Assembly (NCBI GenBank): GCA_015490435.1
Contig: WFXV01000105.1
Coordinates: 1 to 14,145, forward strand
Length of the DNA: 14,145 bases
DNA from: Thermaceae bacterium
Lineage (GTDB): Bacteria; Deinococcota; Deinococci; Deinococcales; Marinithermaceae
Direction: 5' to 3'
This document shows, piece after piece, positions 1 to 8,136 of this stretch. A program made the position numbers and the translations under genes. The notes under the pieces are model-generated. The model did not search any database. It was not told the origin of the DNA and saw nothing but the letters and a program-made list of their open reading frames with translations. Within the stretch, counting starts at the first letter, position 1, and the number at the start of each line of letters is the position of its first letter.

Positions 1-1
1 C

Positions 2-103
2 CCGCCTCCAGGGGGCGCGCCGGGGGCGGGCACGCGGAGCCTCGCCCCGGCCCTTTTCCTCTTGGCCGCGCTCCTCGTCCTCCTCGAAAGCCGGCTCGGG
101 TAG
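2..103 (+). CDS. C-terminal end of a membrane protein (partial, 5' end outside window)
   Basis: An open frame enters from the left edge and stops at TAG 101-103. The 33 visible residues are proline- and glycine-rich at first and then form a hydrophobic run, ALFLLAALLVLLE, followed by SRLG. This looks like a C-terminal transmembrane helix ending in a short charged tail. Nothing catalytic is visible, so no function can be assigned. Proteins with von Willebrand or aerotolerance-type domains often end this way, but that is only a possibility. The stop codon forms the first three bases of the -10 element of the next gene. The frame choice rests on the hydrophobic segment and on the stop lying 9 bases before the next start. 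Confidence 0.5.
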   Translation, partial: PPPGGAPGAGTRSLAPALFLLAALLVLLESRLG

Positions 104-106
104 ACT
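101..106 (+). promoter_or_regulatory. -10 element TAGACT of a leaderless promoter
   Basis: TAGACT lies 6 bases before the ATG at 113, which places the expected transcription start at or next to the A of the start codon. No Shine-Dalgarno sequence is present. The hexamer includes the stop codon of the upstream frame (TAG 101-103). I see no convincing -35 box. Confidence 0.5.
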
Positions 107-112
107 CTGCCC

Positions 113-547
113 ATGCAGGTGCGACCGCTCACCCCCGACGACGAACCCGCCCTCGCCGCCCTCGAGGCCCGCTTCCTCGCCTCCCACCAAACGCCGCGGA
201 CGGGGGCCGCCGCCCTCCGTTTCTTCGCCCGCAGCGGGCACAGCTTCGTGGCCGAGGAAGAGGGCCGGGTCCGGGGCTTCGTGCTGGCCCAGCCCCTATG
301 GCAAGGGGACCGCGCTACCGTCCTGGTCACCCGGCTGGTGGCCGAGGACGAAGGCGTCCGCGAGGCGCTGCTTACTGCCCTTTTGAAGTCGGCCTACGAC
401 GCCGCCGCCTACGAGGTCGCCTACCCCGCCGAGGAGGATGACCGGGCCTTTCTGGCAGGGCTTGGGTTCGTTCCCGGGCCGCGCCTCTTCGTGCGTGCTC
501 TCGGCAGCCGGGGGGCCCGCGGCGACCACCGCGGTGTTTTAGAATAG
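113..547 (+). CDS. GNAT-like N-acetyltransferase (possibly DUF1999 family)
   Basis: This 144-residue protein has the general pattern of a GNAT acetyltransferase. The N-terminus MQVRPLTPDDEPALAALE is the usual first strand and helix. A strand HSFVAEEEGRVRGFVLAQPL follows at about residues 42-61, then VTRLVAEDEGVREALLTALL at about 71-90 where the acetyl-CoA pyrophosphate loop should be, and FLAGLGFVPGPRLFVRAL near the end, the usual 'GF' C-terminal strand. The acetyl-CoA loop lacks the normal R/Q-x-x-G-x-G/A and is degenerate, so activity is uncertain. From memory, Thermus has a small GNAT-fold family called DUF1999 that this may belong to. The start is chosen because ATG 113 sits 6 bases after TAGACT, a leaderless arrangement. 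The substrate cannot be predicted. Confidence 0.75.
   Translation: MQVRPLTPDDEPALAALEARFLASHQTPRTGAAALRFFARSGHSFVAEEEGRVRGFVLAQPLWQGDRATVLVTRLVAEDEGVREALLTALLKSAYDAAAYEVAYPAEEDDRAFLAGLGFVPGPRLFVRALGSRGARGDHRGVLE
540..545 (+). promoter_or_regulatory. -10 element TAGAAT of a leaderless promoter
   Basis: TAGAAT is followed by 7 bases and ATG 553, with no ribosome binding site. The hexamer lies inside the last two codons of the GNAT gene and shares a T with its stop codon (TAG 545-547). Confidence 0.5.
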
Positions 548-552
548 GACGC

Positions 553-762
553 ATGAACCGGGTCTTGCTCGGCGTCCGCGGGGCCGAAACCGAGGAGCAG
601 ATGCGGGTGGTGGCCGAGGCCCTCGCCCGCCTCGAGGGCGTGGCCAAGGTGGAAGTGCCCCAGCCGGGGCAGGTCCTGGTGGAGTACGACCCGCACCGGC
701 TCACGGTGATGGACCTGATCCGGGCGGTGCGCGAGGAGGGCTTCCTCGCGGGAATGCTCTAA
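553..762 (+). CDS. Small HMA-fold (ferredoxin-like) protein without metal-binding cysteines
   Basis: This 69-residue protein has the beta-alpha-beta-beta-alpha layout of heavy-metal-associated (HMA) domains such as CopZ: strand MNRVLLGVRG, helix over residues 14-29, the typical LEGVAKVEV turn (about 28-36), strand VLVEYDPHRLT (about 43-53), then helix VMDLIRAVREEGF. The pattern 'GV..V.V......V.YDP..........I..EGF' fits HMA domains well. The metal loop, normally GMTCxxC, reads GAETEEQ here, and the protein has no cysteine at all, so it should not bind copper in the usual way. It may be a structural or regulatory derivative. It has its own leaderless promoter and is followed by the separately promoted aconitase gene, so context gives no function. 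Confidence 0.7.
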   Translation: MNRVLLGVRGAETEEQMRVVAEALARLEGVAKVEVPQPGQVLVEYDPHRLTVMDLIRAVREEGFLAGML

Positions 763-764
763 CG

Positions 765-773
765 TGGTATCCT
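765..773 (+). promoter_or_regulatory. Extended -10 promoter of acnA (TGG-TATCCT)
   Basis: TATCCT at 768-773 is preceded by TGG (765-767), the extended -10 pattern TGn. Transcription starting about 7 bases downstream would give a leader of roughly 100 bases before the acnA ATG. No good -35 box is visible at normal spacing. Unlike most genes in the window, acnA therefore seems to have a real 5' leader. Confidence 0.4.
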
Positions 774-847
774 AGGTCGAGAGAGGCGGCCGGGGCGCCC
801 CCCGCCGGCAAAAGCGCGAATCCCCGAAAACCGAGTTCTTTACCTGT

Positions 848-874
848 ACCCCAGTGCCCTGGGGTGGAAAGGAG
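848..874 (+). promoter_or_regulatory. Leader hairpin and ribosome binding site of acnA
   Basis: ACCCCAG (848-854) and CTGGGGT (859-865) form a perfect 7-bp stem around the four-base loop TGCC. It is followed directly by the Shine-Dalgarno sequence AAGGAG (869-874), 4 bases before ATG 879. The hairpin ends only 3 bases before the AAGGAG. The site favours ATG 879 as the start over the in-frame GTG at 864, which is part of the hairpin. Whether the hairpin controls translation is not shown by the sequence. Confidence 0.45.
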
Positions 875-878
875 CAGG

Positions 879-3578
<2,700 letters not shown>

Positions 3579-3600
3579 CCGCCCCACACCCTCACCTCCC

Positions 3601-3634
3601 CTACACCCGGGCCGCGGCCCGGGTGTAGGCTTTA
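3601..3634 (+). terminator. Perfect 28-base palindrome with short T run (terminator after acnA)
   Basis: Bases 3601-3628 are an uninterrupted palindrome: CTACACCCGGGCCG (3601-3614) is exactly mirrored by its complement over 3615-3628. As RNA it would fold into a very stable GC-rich hairpin. It is followed by GCTTTAT, a weak T tract. It lies 23 bases after the acnA stop codon, a normal place for an intrinsic terminator. Its right edge also supplies the TAG of a possible -10 for the next gene. Because it is palindromic as DNA, it could instead or also be a protein-binding operator. Confidence 0.6.
3626..3631 (+). promoter_or_regulatory. -10-like TAGGCT before the DUF503 gene
   Basis: TAGGCT starts in the last three bases of the 28-base palindrome and lies 6 bases before GTG 3638. 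This is the same layout as the other leaderless promoters in this window. No ribosome binding site precedes the GTG. The match to a -10 consensus is modest. Confidence 0.35.
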
Positions 3635-3637
3635 TCC

Positions 3638-3958
3638 GTGCCCGCCTACGTCGGCTTCTACGCCGCCCGGCTGGAGATGCCCTGGGTGCGAAGCCTCAAG
3701 GAGAAACGGGCCCTCGTGCGCCCGGTGATCGAACGGATCCGCGCCCGGTTTCCCGTCTCCGCCGCCCGCCTCGACGGCCTCGACGCCCACGGCTGGGAAG
3801 CGGTGGGCTTCGTGGTCATCGGCAACGAGGCCGGCTGGGTCGAGGAGGTCCTGACCCAGGTCGCCGCCTTCCTGCGGGCCGGGGGGGAGTACGCCGTGCG
3901 CGCGGAGCAGATCGAGGTGGTGCGCTGGGACACCGACGCCCTGCCGCCGGGGTTCTAG
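3638..3958 (+). CDS. DUF503 family protein
   Basis: This 106-residue protein has the signature of DUF503. Near the N-terminus it reads LEMPWVRSLKEKRALVRPVIERIRARF, where SLKEKR is the family hallmark. It continues with FPVSAARLDGLDAHGWEAVGFVVIGNEAGWVEEVLTQV, the usual 'sVaEv..ld.w..a.lgv.vvs.d...v...l..v' region. The family is a small cytosolic alpha/beta fold often found next to rbfA, and its role is not established. Here it is not beside ribosome-maturation genes. The start is GTG 3638, 10 bases after the palindrome, in a leaderless-type arrangement. Its TAG stop at 3956 opens the -10 hexamer of the next gene. Confidence 0.85.
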   Translation: MPAYVGFYAARLEMPWVRSLKEKRALVRPVIERIRARFPVSAARLDGLDAHGWEAVGFVVIGNEAGWVEEVLTQVAAFLRAGGEYAVRAEQIEVVRWDTDALPPGF

Positions 3959-3961
3959 AAT
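3956..3961 (+). promoter_or_regulatory. -10 element TAGAAT of a leaderless promoter, starting with the DUF503 stop codon
   Basis: TAGAAT begins exactly with the DUF503 stop codon (TAG 3956-3958) and is followed by 7 bases and ATG 3969. The same hexamer and the same 7-base spacing occur before ATG 553. There is no Shine-Dalgarno sequence. This decides between the two possible start codons at 3960 and 3969. Confidence 0.5.
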
Positions 3962-3968
3962 GGCGGCC

Positions 3969-4445
3969 ATGGACCGCGCGCTCAGAAAGGAAGTGCTCAG
4001 GAAGCTCCACTACGGGGTTTACGTGGTCACCGCCCGGGACGGCGAGGATTACTCCGGCGCCCTCATCACCTGGCTCTCCCAAGCCTCGCTGGAGCCGCCC
4101 CTCGTCATGATGGCCCTGCGCAAGGACTCCAAGGTCTACGAGCTTTTGAAAAACACCGGCCGGGCGGCGGTGCACATCCTGGCCGAGGGCCAAAAGGCCC
4201 TCGGCGCCGACTTCTTCAAGGCCACCCGGGTCGAGGACGGGAAGATCAACGGGCACCCCTTCCGGCTCGAGGAGGAGCTCCCGATCCTCACCGAAGTGCC
4301 CTGGTACTTCCGGATCGAGGCCCGCGAGTGGGCCGAGGGGGGCGACCACGGGGTCCTGGTCGCCGAGGTGGTGGCGGTCGGCAAAAACGCGGAGGCCGAG
4401 CGTAGCCTCTGCCTCCGCGACACCGGCTGGAGCTACGGCGGTTAG
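3969..4445 (+). CDS. Flavin reductase-like FMN-binding split-barrel protein (flavoredoxin-like)
   Basis: The 158-residue product matches the FMN-binding split barrel of flavin reductases and flavoredoxins. It begins with KLHYGVYVVTARDG, the common 'l.YGvyvvts.dg' first strand. GALITWLSQASLEPPLVMMALRKDS follows at about residues 30-54 and is the typical FMN-contact and dimer region. AVHILAEGQKAL comes next, and the C-terminus LRDTGWSYGG matches flavoredoxin-type proteins. It would bind FMN and pass electrons in the cytosol; the partner is unknown. ATG 3969 is preferred over the in-frame ATG 3960 (three residues longer) because TAGAAT lies 7 bases before 3969 and overlaps 3960. Its stop codon overlaps that of the convergent thiolase gene by two bases. 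Confidence 0.85.
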   Translation: MDRALRKEVLRKLHYGVYVVTARDGEDYSGALITWLSQASLEPPLVMMALRKDSKVYELLKNTGRAAVHILAEGQKALGADFFKATRVEDGKINGHPFRLEEELPILTEVPWYFRIEAREWAEGGDHGVLVAEVVAVGKNAEAERSLCLRDTGWSYGG

Positions 4446-5635
4446 GCCACGCGCTCGAGCGCGAGGGCGGTGGCCCCACCGGTCCCGTGGCAGATGGCGG
4501 CGAGCCCTCGCTCGCCGTCCTTCTTTTCCAGCACGTTCAAGAGCGTCACCAAAATCCGCGCCCCCGAGGCCCCGATCGGGTGGCCGAGGGCGATCGCACC
4601 GCCGAAGACGTTGAGCCGCTCCCGGGGAACGCCGAGTAGCCGCTCGAAGAGCAGGTTGTTGATGGCGAAGGCCTCGTTGTTCTCGAAGTAGTCGAAGTCG
4701 CCGATCGCCATGCCGAGGCGCTCCAAGAGCTTTTTCACCGCCGGCACCGGCGCCTCGGGGAAACGCCAGGTGGGCCCGGCGCTGAAGGCGCCGCCGAGCA
4801 CCCGGGCCCGGGGCTTGAGCCCGTAGCGCTCGAGCGCCTCCCGGCTCGCGAGCAAAAGCGCCGCCGCCCCGTCGGAGATCTGGCTGGAGTTGCCGGCTGT
4901 GAAGACGCCGTCCTTCTTGAAGGCGGGCCGAAGCCCCGCGAGCGCCTCCGGGCTCGTGTCCGGGCGGATGCCCTCGTCGCTTTCGATCCGGACCGGACCC
5001 TTTCGGGTCTTGACCTCGATCGGGGCGATCTCGGCGGCGAAGTCCCCGCGCTCGGTGGCCTCGGCCGCGCGTTTTTGGGAAAGGTAGGCGACCTCGTCGA
5101 GCTCCGCCCGGCCGATGCCGAAGTCCTCGGCGAGCCGCTCGGCCTCGAGCCCCATCGGCTCATTGTTGGTGGGGTCGGTGAGGCCATCGTAGAGCAGGAG
5201 GTCCCGCACCTCCTCGGGCGCGCCGAGGAGGAACTTGTAGCCCCAGCGGGCCCGGTGGGAGAGGAAGAAGCCCGCCTGGCTCATCGACTCGGTGCCGCCG
5301 GCGAGCACAAGGTCGGCCTCCCCCGCCCGGATCGCGGTGGCCGCGTTCATCACCGCCATCATTCCCGAGGAGCAGACCATGTCCACGGCGTAGCCGTCCT
5401 TTTCCTCGGGGATGCCGGCGAGGAAGGCCGCCTGCCGGGGAATGAGCTGCCCGTGGCCGGCCCTAAGGACGTTGCCGAAGACGTAGAAGTCGAGGGCCTC
5501 GCCCCCCACCCCCGCGCGCTCGAGCGCCGCCCGCATCGCGTGGGCCGCGAGCTCGGCCGGGCTCTTGTCCTTGAGACCACCACCAAACCGCCCGATCGGC
5601 GTGCGCACCGCGGATACGATGTAGACCTCGCGCAT
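4442..5635 (-). CDS. Thiolase family protein (acetyl-CoA C-acetyltransferase)
   Basis: Thiolases condense or cleave acyl-CoA thioesters, in fatty-acid beta-oxidation or acetoacetyl-CoA synthesis, in the cytosol. The 397-residue length is standard. Visible motifs are the N-terminal VYIVSAVRTPIGRFGG, the nucleophilic Cys88 in VCSSGM, GGTESMSQAGF, the NEAFA loop and GHPIGASGARI with the catalytic histidine. The second cysteine lies in AICHGTGGATA near the end. This last motif departs from the common CIGGGQG, suggesting a subfamily with a different C-terminal loop. The protein could act as biosynthetic acetoacetyl-CoA thiolase or degradative 3-ketoacyl-CoA thiolase; the sequence does not decide. 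It stands alone on its strand behind a leaderless -10 (TAGGAT) and converges on the flavin-reductase gene. Confidence 0.93.
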   Translation of the reverse strand: MREVYIVSAVRTPIGRFGGGLKDKSPAELAAHAMRAALERAGVGGEALDFYVFGNVLRAGHGQLIPRQAAFLAGIPEEKDGYAVDMVCSSGMMAVMNAATAIRAGEADLVLAGGTESMSQAGFFLSHRARWGYKFLLGAPEEVRDLLLYDGLTDPTNNEPMGLEAERLAEDFGIGRAELDEVAYLSQKRAAEATERGDFAAEIAPIEVKTRKGPVRIESDEGIRPDTSPEALAGLRPAFKKDGVFTAGNSSQISDGAAALLLASREALERYGLKPRARVLGGAFSAGPTWRFPEAPVPAVKKLLERLGMAIGDFDYFENNEAFAINNLLFERLLGVPRERLNVFGGAIALGHPIGASGARILVTLLNVLEKKDGERGLAAICHGTGGATALALERVA

Positions 5636-5641
5636 ACGCCC

Positions 5642-5647
5642 ATCCTA
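5642..5647 (-). promoter_or_regulatory. -10 element TAGGAT of the leaderless thiolase promoter
   Basis: On the - strand, TAGGAT is followed by GGGCGT and the ATG of the thiolase gene at 5635, a 6-base gap with no ribosome binding site. No clear -35 box is seen. Confidence 0.45.
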
Positions 5648-5670
5648 CCTTGCGAACCGGACTCCGCGGT

Positions 5671-5717
5671 GCTAAGCTAAAGTTGACAAAGGTTTTGATA
5701 GGTTTTGTGAAAGGGGG
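5671..5717 (+). promoter_or_regulatory. AT-rich promoter region and ribosome binding site of the metallophosphoesterase-like gene
   Basis: This is the most AT-rich stretch of the window. It has an exact -35 match, TTGACA (5683-5688), and -10-like hexamers TAAAGT (5678), TTGATA (5695) and TAGGTT (5699). None pairs with TTGACA at 16-18 bases while still keeping the ribosome binding site in the transcript, so the real promoter is unresolved. The Shine-Dalgarno sequence AAAGGGGG (5710-5717) lies 7 bases before ATG 5725 and decides that start. This is one of only two genes here with a clear ribosome binding site. Confidence 0.4.
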
Positions 5718-5724
5718 TATCGGT

Positions 5725-6432
5725 ATGCGGAAGTACGTGCGCCGGGTCCTGGCGGCTGCCAACGTCCGCGGCGAGGTGGAGAACGTCGAGCGCCTCGCCC
5801 AGGTGCTGGAAGACGCCGACGTGGACGCCATCGCCCTGGTGGGCGACCTGGCGGGGAAGGAGAAGAAGGCCGAGAGCTACCGCGCGGTCTTCAAGGCCCT
5901 GGCCAAGCTCAACCGCCCCGCCTTCTACGTGCCGGGGCCGAACGACGCGCCGGTCTACGAGTACCTCCGGGAGGCCTACAACATCGAGGTGGTCTTCCCC
6001 TTCCTGCACGGGGTGCACGGCACCTTCGGCTTTGGTCCCGGCTACGTCGCCTTCGCCGGCATAGGCGGGGAGATCGTGGACGACCCCGACTTCGTGCGGG
6101 AGGAGATCCAGGCCCTTAGGTACCCGGGCTGGGAGGCCGAGTACCGGATGAAGGTGCTCCGGGAGCTCAAGGACTACCAGAAGGTCTTCCTCTTCGCCAC
6201 CAAGCCGGAGCACAAGGGGCTCGGCGAGCAGGGGAGCGAGGTGGTGGCCGAGCTAATCAAGACCTACAAGCCCCGGCTCGCGATCGTCGCCGGCCCCAAC
6301 CTGCCCGGGCCCGACATCAAGCACGAGACGCTCGGCACCACCCTGGTGGTGATGCCCGGGTCGCTGGCGGAGGGCGACTTCAGCGTGATCGACCTTCACA
6401 CCCAGAAGATCGAGACCGGGAACGTCCGCTAG
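5725..6432 (+). CDS. Metallophosphoesterase-like protein with degenerate metal site (TT1561-type)
   Basis: The 235-residue product has the calcineurin-like fold and matches, from memory, the Thermus protein TT1561. Shared features are the layout, the segment VPGPNDAPVYEYLREA, the EHKGLGEQGSEVV region and the C-terminal ETGNVR. Canonical phosphoesterases carry D-x-H, G-D, G-N-H-D/E and G-H-x-H motifs. Here D-x-H is replaced by ANVRG (residues 12-16), GD survives at 40-41, GNHD has become GPND (71-74) and no GHxH is present. It therefore probably binds metal poorly or not at all and may be a sensor, scaffold or altered enzyme. ATG 5725 is chosen for its AAAGGGGG ribosome binding site; an open frame extends upstream but without similarity to the family. 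Its TAG overlaps the hflX stop codon. Confidence 0.85.
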   Translation: MRKYVRRVLAAANVRGEVENVERLAQVLEDADVDAIALVGDLAGKEKKAESYRAVFKALAKLNRPAFYVPGPNDAPVYEYLREAYNIEVVFPFLHGVHGTFGFGPGYVAFAGIGGEIVDDPDFVREEIQALRYPGWEAEYRMKVLRELKDYQKVFLFATKPEHKGLGEQGSEVVAELIKTYKPRLAIVAGPNLPGPDIKHETLGTTLVVMPGSLAEGDFSVIDLHTQKIETGNVR

Positions 6433-8069
6433 GCCCAGGCCACCGGCCGAACCCCAGAAGCAATGAGGGCCTCGCCGAGGGCGGTTTTGAGCTCGGCGAG
6501 GCCCTCGCCCTTTCGGGCCGAGACGGGGACCCCGCCGTAGCGTTCGCGGGCGAGCTCGAGGTCGTAGGGGTCGGCGCGGTCGATCTTGTTGAGGGCGAGC
6601 ACCACCGGGCGCTCGATGCCGAGCTCGGCGAGGAGCGCCTCGACGGCCTGCTTCCGCTCGTCGAAACCTTCCTCGGAGACATCGAGCACGTGGAGCAGCA
6701 CGTCGGCGTCGGCGAGCTCCTCCAAGGTGGCGCGGAAGGCGGTGATCAGGTCCTCGGGCATCTCCCGGATGAAGCCCACGGTGTCGGCGTAGAGCACCTC
6801 CCCGACGCCGGGCAAGAAGCCCCGGCGCACCAGCGGGCGCAGGGTGGCAAAGAGCTTGTCCTCCCCCTCCTCGCCCTTCTTGGCGAGCGCCTTCGCCAGG
6901 GTGGTCTTGCCCGCGTTGGTGTAGCCCACCACCGCCACCACCGGGACCCCCTTGCGCCGCCGCTGCTTGCGGCCCTCGCGGCGGCGGCGGGCGATCCGGT
7001 CGAGCTCCCGGGTGAGGTCCTGGATGCGCTTTTGCAGGCGCCGGCGGTCGACCTCGAGCTTGGTCTCGCCCGGGCCCCGGGTCCCGATCCCGCCGCCGAG
7101 CCGGCTCATCGCCTGGCCCCGGCCAACGAGCCTGGGAAGCAGGTAGCGGAGCTGGGCGAGCTCCACCTGGGCCTTGGCCTCGGGGGTGCGGGCGTGCTGG
7201 GCAAAGATGTCGAGGATCAGCTGGGTGCGGTCGAGCACCTTCATCTGGGTCAGGCGCTCGATCTCCCGGGCCTGGGCCGGGGTGAGGTCGAGGCCGAAGA
7301 TCAGGGTCCCGGCGTTTTGGTGGTAGGCGACGCTGGTGAGCTCCTCGAGCTTGCCCCGCCCCACCAGGGTGCCGGGGTCGGGGTGGGGGCGGTAGACGAG
7401 CTCGGCGTGGACCACCACGCCCCCGGCGCTCCGGGCGAGCTCAGCGAGCTCGCGGAGGGCGGTCTCGGCCTGGGGGCCCTCGCCGCGGTCCACCCCCACC
7501 AGCACGACCCGCTCGCCGGCGCCGTCCTCGAGCTCACGCAGCCGCGCCTGCCGGCCGAACTCCTCTTCCAAAGCGGCCACCAACCCGCCGAGGTCGAACT
7601 CGAGCCAGGCCTCGTAAGGCCGCTCCGGCAGCACCCGCCAGTCCTCCTCCTCGGAGGAAGGGGGCACCAGGTGGGCGAGCTGGGCCCGGCGCGGGCGTCC
7701 GTCGGCGACCTCGAGCACCGCGATCGCGTCGAGCCGGTGCAGGAAGAGCACCGAGAGATCCGACCGGGAAAGGCCGCCCCCGCCGGTGTGGGTGTGCAGG
7801 AGGTAGTAGCCCGCGAGCCGGGTCTCGGCCCAGGGACGCTCGGGAATCGGGAGCTCCTTCGCGTCCCCCACCGCCACCCGGAGGACGTGCCCCTTGCGGT
7901 CGATCAAGAGGGAGAGCGGCCGGCCCAGCTCGGCGGTGAGCTCGGCCAAGCGGTGGGCGAGCTCGCCGGTAAAGAGCCGGCCGGCAGGGAAACGCCGCCG
8001 GTAGAGGCCGGCGACCCGCTTCGCGAGGCTCGGTTTGATGCCCTGGGTACGTCCGTAGACCTTCTGGAT
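6429..8069 (-). CDS. hflX: GTPase HflX (ribosome-associated), start codon unresolved
   Basis: HflX is a GTPase that binds the ribosome and can split stalled or stress-inactivated 70S particles. The HflX N-terminal domain shows LVGRGKLEELTSV, FGLDLTPAQAREIERL and DRTQLILDIFAQHARTPEAK, followed by the glycine-rich GGGIGTRGPGETKLEVDRR linker. The GTPase motifs are GYTNAGKTT (G1, about 382-390 in the long form), DTVGF (G3), NKID (G4) and SARKGEG (G5). The first standard start codon in frame is TTG 7949, giving 506 residues. However, the frame stays open upstream to 8075 and encodes KVYGRTQGIKPSLAK and GLYRRRFPAGRL, the conserved extreme N-terminus of long HflX proteins. The only start-like codon at the expected place is ATC 8069-8067, giving 546 residues. 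I use this longer extent; see the findings. The divergent promoter lies at 8113-8125. Confidence 0.9.
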   Translation of the reverse strand: MQKVYGRTQGIKPSLAKRVAGLYRRRFPAGRLFTGELAHRLAELTAELGRPLSLLIDRKGHVLRVAVGDAKELPIPERPWAETRLAGYYLLHTHTGGGGLSRSDLSVLFLHRLDAIAVLEVADGRPRRAQLAHLVPPSSEEEDWRVLPERPYEAWLEFDLGGLVAALEEEFGRQARLRELEDGAGERVVLVGVDRGEGPQAETALRELAELARSAGGVVVHAELVYRPHPDPGTLVGRGKLEELTSVAYHQNAGTLIFGLDLTPAQAREIERLTQMKVLDRTQLILDIFAQHARTPEAKAQVELAQLRYLLPRLVGRGQAMSRLGGGIGTRGPGETKLEVDRRRLQKRIQDLTRELDRIARRRREGRKQRRRKGVPVVAVVGYTNAGKTTLAKALAKKGEEGEDKLFATLRPLVRRGFLPGVGEVLYADTVGFIREMPEDLITAFRATLEELADADVLLHVLDVSEEGFDERKQAVEALLAELGIERPVVLALNKIDRADPYDLELARERYGGVPVSARKGEGLAELKTALGEALIASGVRPVAWA

Positions 8070-8112
8070 GCTTCTTCACCCGCCGGCGGCGCCGCGGTCG
8101 ACGCTACCGGCA

Positions 8113-8125
8113 GCTATAGTATAGC
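8113..8125. promoter_or_regulatory. Symmetric bidirectional -10 between hflX and the DUF218 gene
   Basis: GCTATAGTATAGC is a perfect inverted repeat around a central G. On the - strand it contains TATACT preceded by TGC, an extended -10 promoter that would start hflX transcription about 40 bases before codon 8069. On the + strand it contains TATAGT (8115-8120) and TATAGC (8120-8125), which can serve the gene at 8137 with a very short leader. No -35 boxes stand out on either strand. The two promoters overlap and must compete for polymerase. Confidence 0.5.
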
Positions 8126-8136
8126 ATGAACACGGG

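Noticed and set aside
849..864. CAGTGC in the aconitase leader as a canonical iron-responsive element
   Set aside because: In a true element CAGUGN is an unpaired hexaloop above a 5-bp stem with a bulged C. Here CAG pairs within the CCCCAG/CTGGGG stem and the loop is TGCC.
864..866. GTG 864 as the acnA start
   Set aside because: It lies in the leader hairpin, before the AAGGAG ribosome binding site that serves ATG 879, and only adds five residues.
5650..5724. N-terminal extension of the phosphoesterase-like protein
   Set aside because: The extra 25 residues are not family-like, lack a ribosome binding site and cover the promoter region; ATG 5725 has a strong ribosome binding site.
7534..8079. 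A 181-residue frame starting GTG 8079 on the - strand
   Set aside because: Its product is Arg/Pro-rich shadow sequence. Only its start codon is of interest, as a possible hflX start if a base is wrong.
8126..8128. ATG 8126 as a leaderless start behind TATAGT
   Set aside because: The spacing fits, but it is out of frame with the signal peptide and DUF218 core, and its frame has no recognisable product.
6690..8129. A 479-residue + strand open frame opposite hflX
   Set aside because: It mirrors hflX and has shadow-type composition (His, Glu, Leu, Gly, Pro); the HflX reading has all GTPase motifs.
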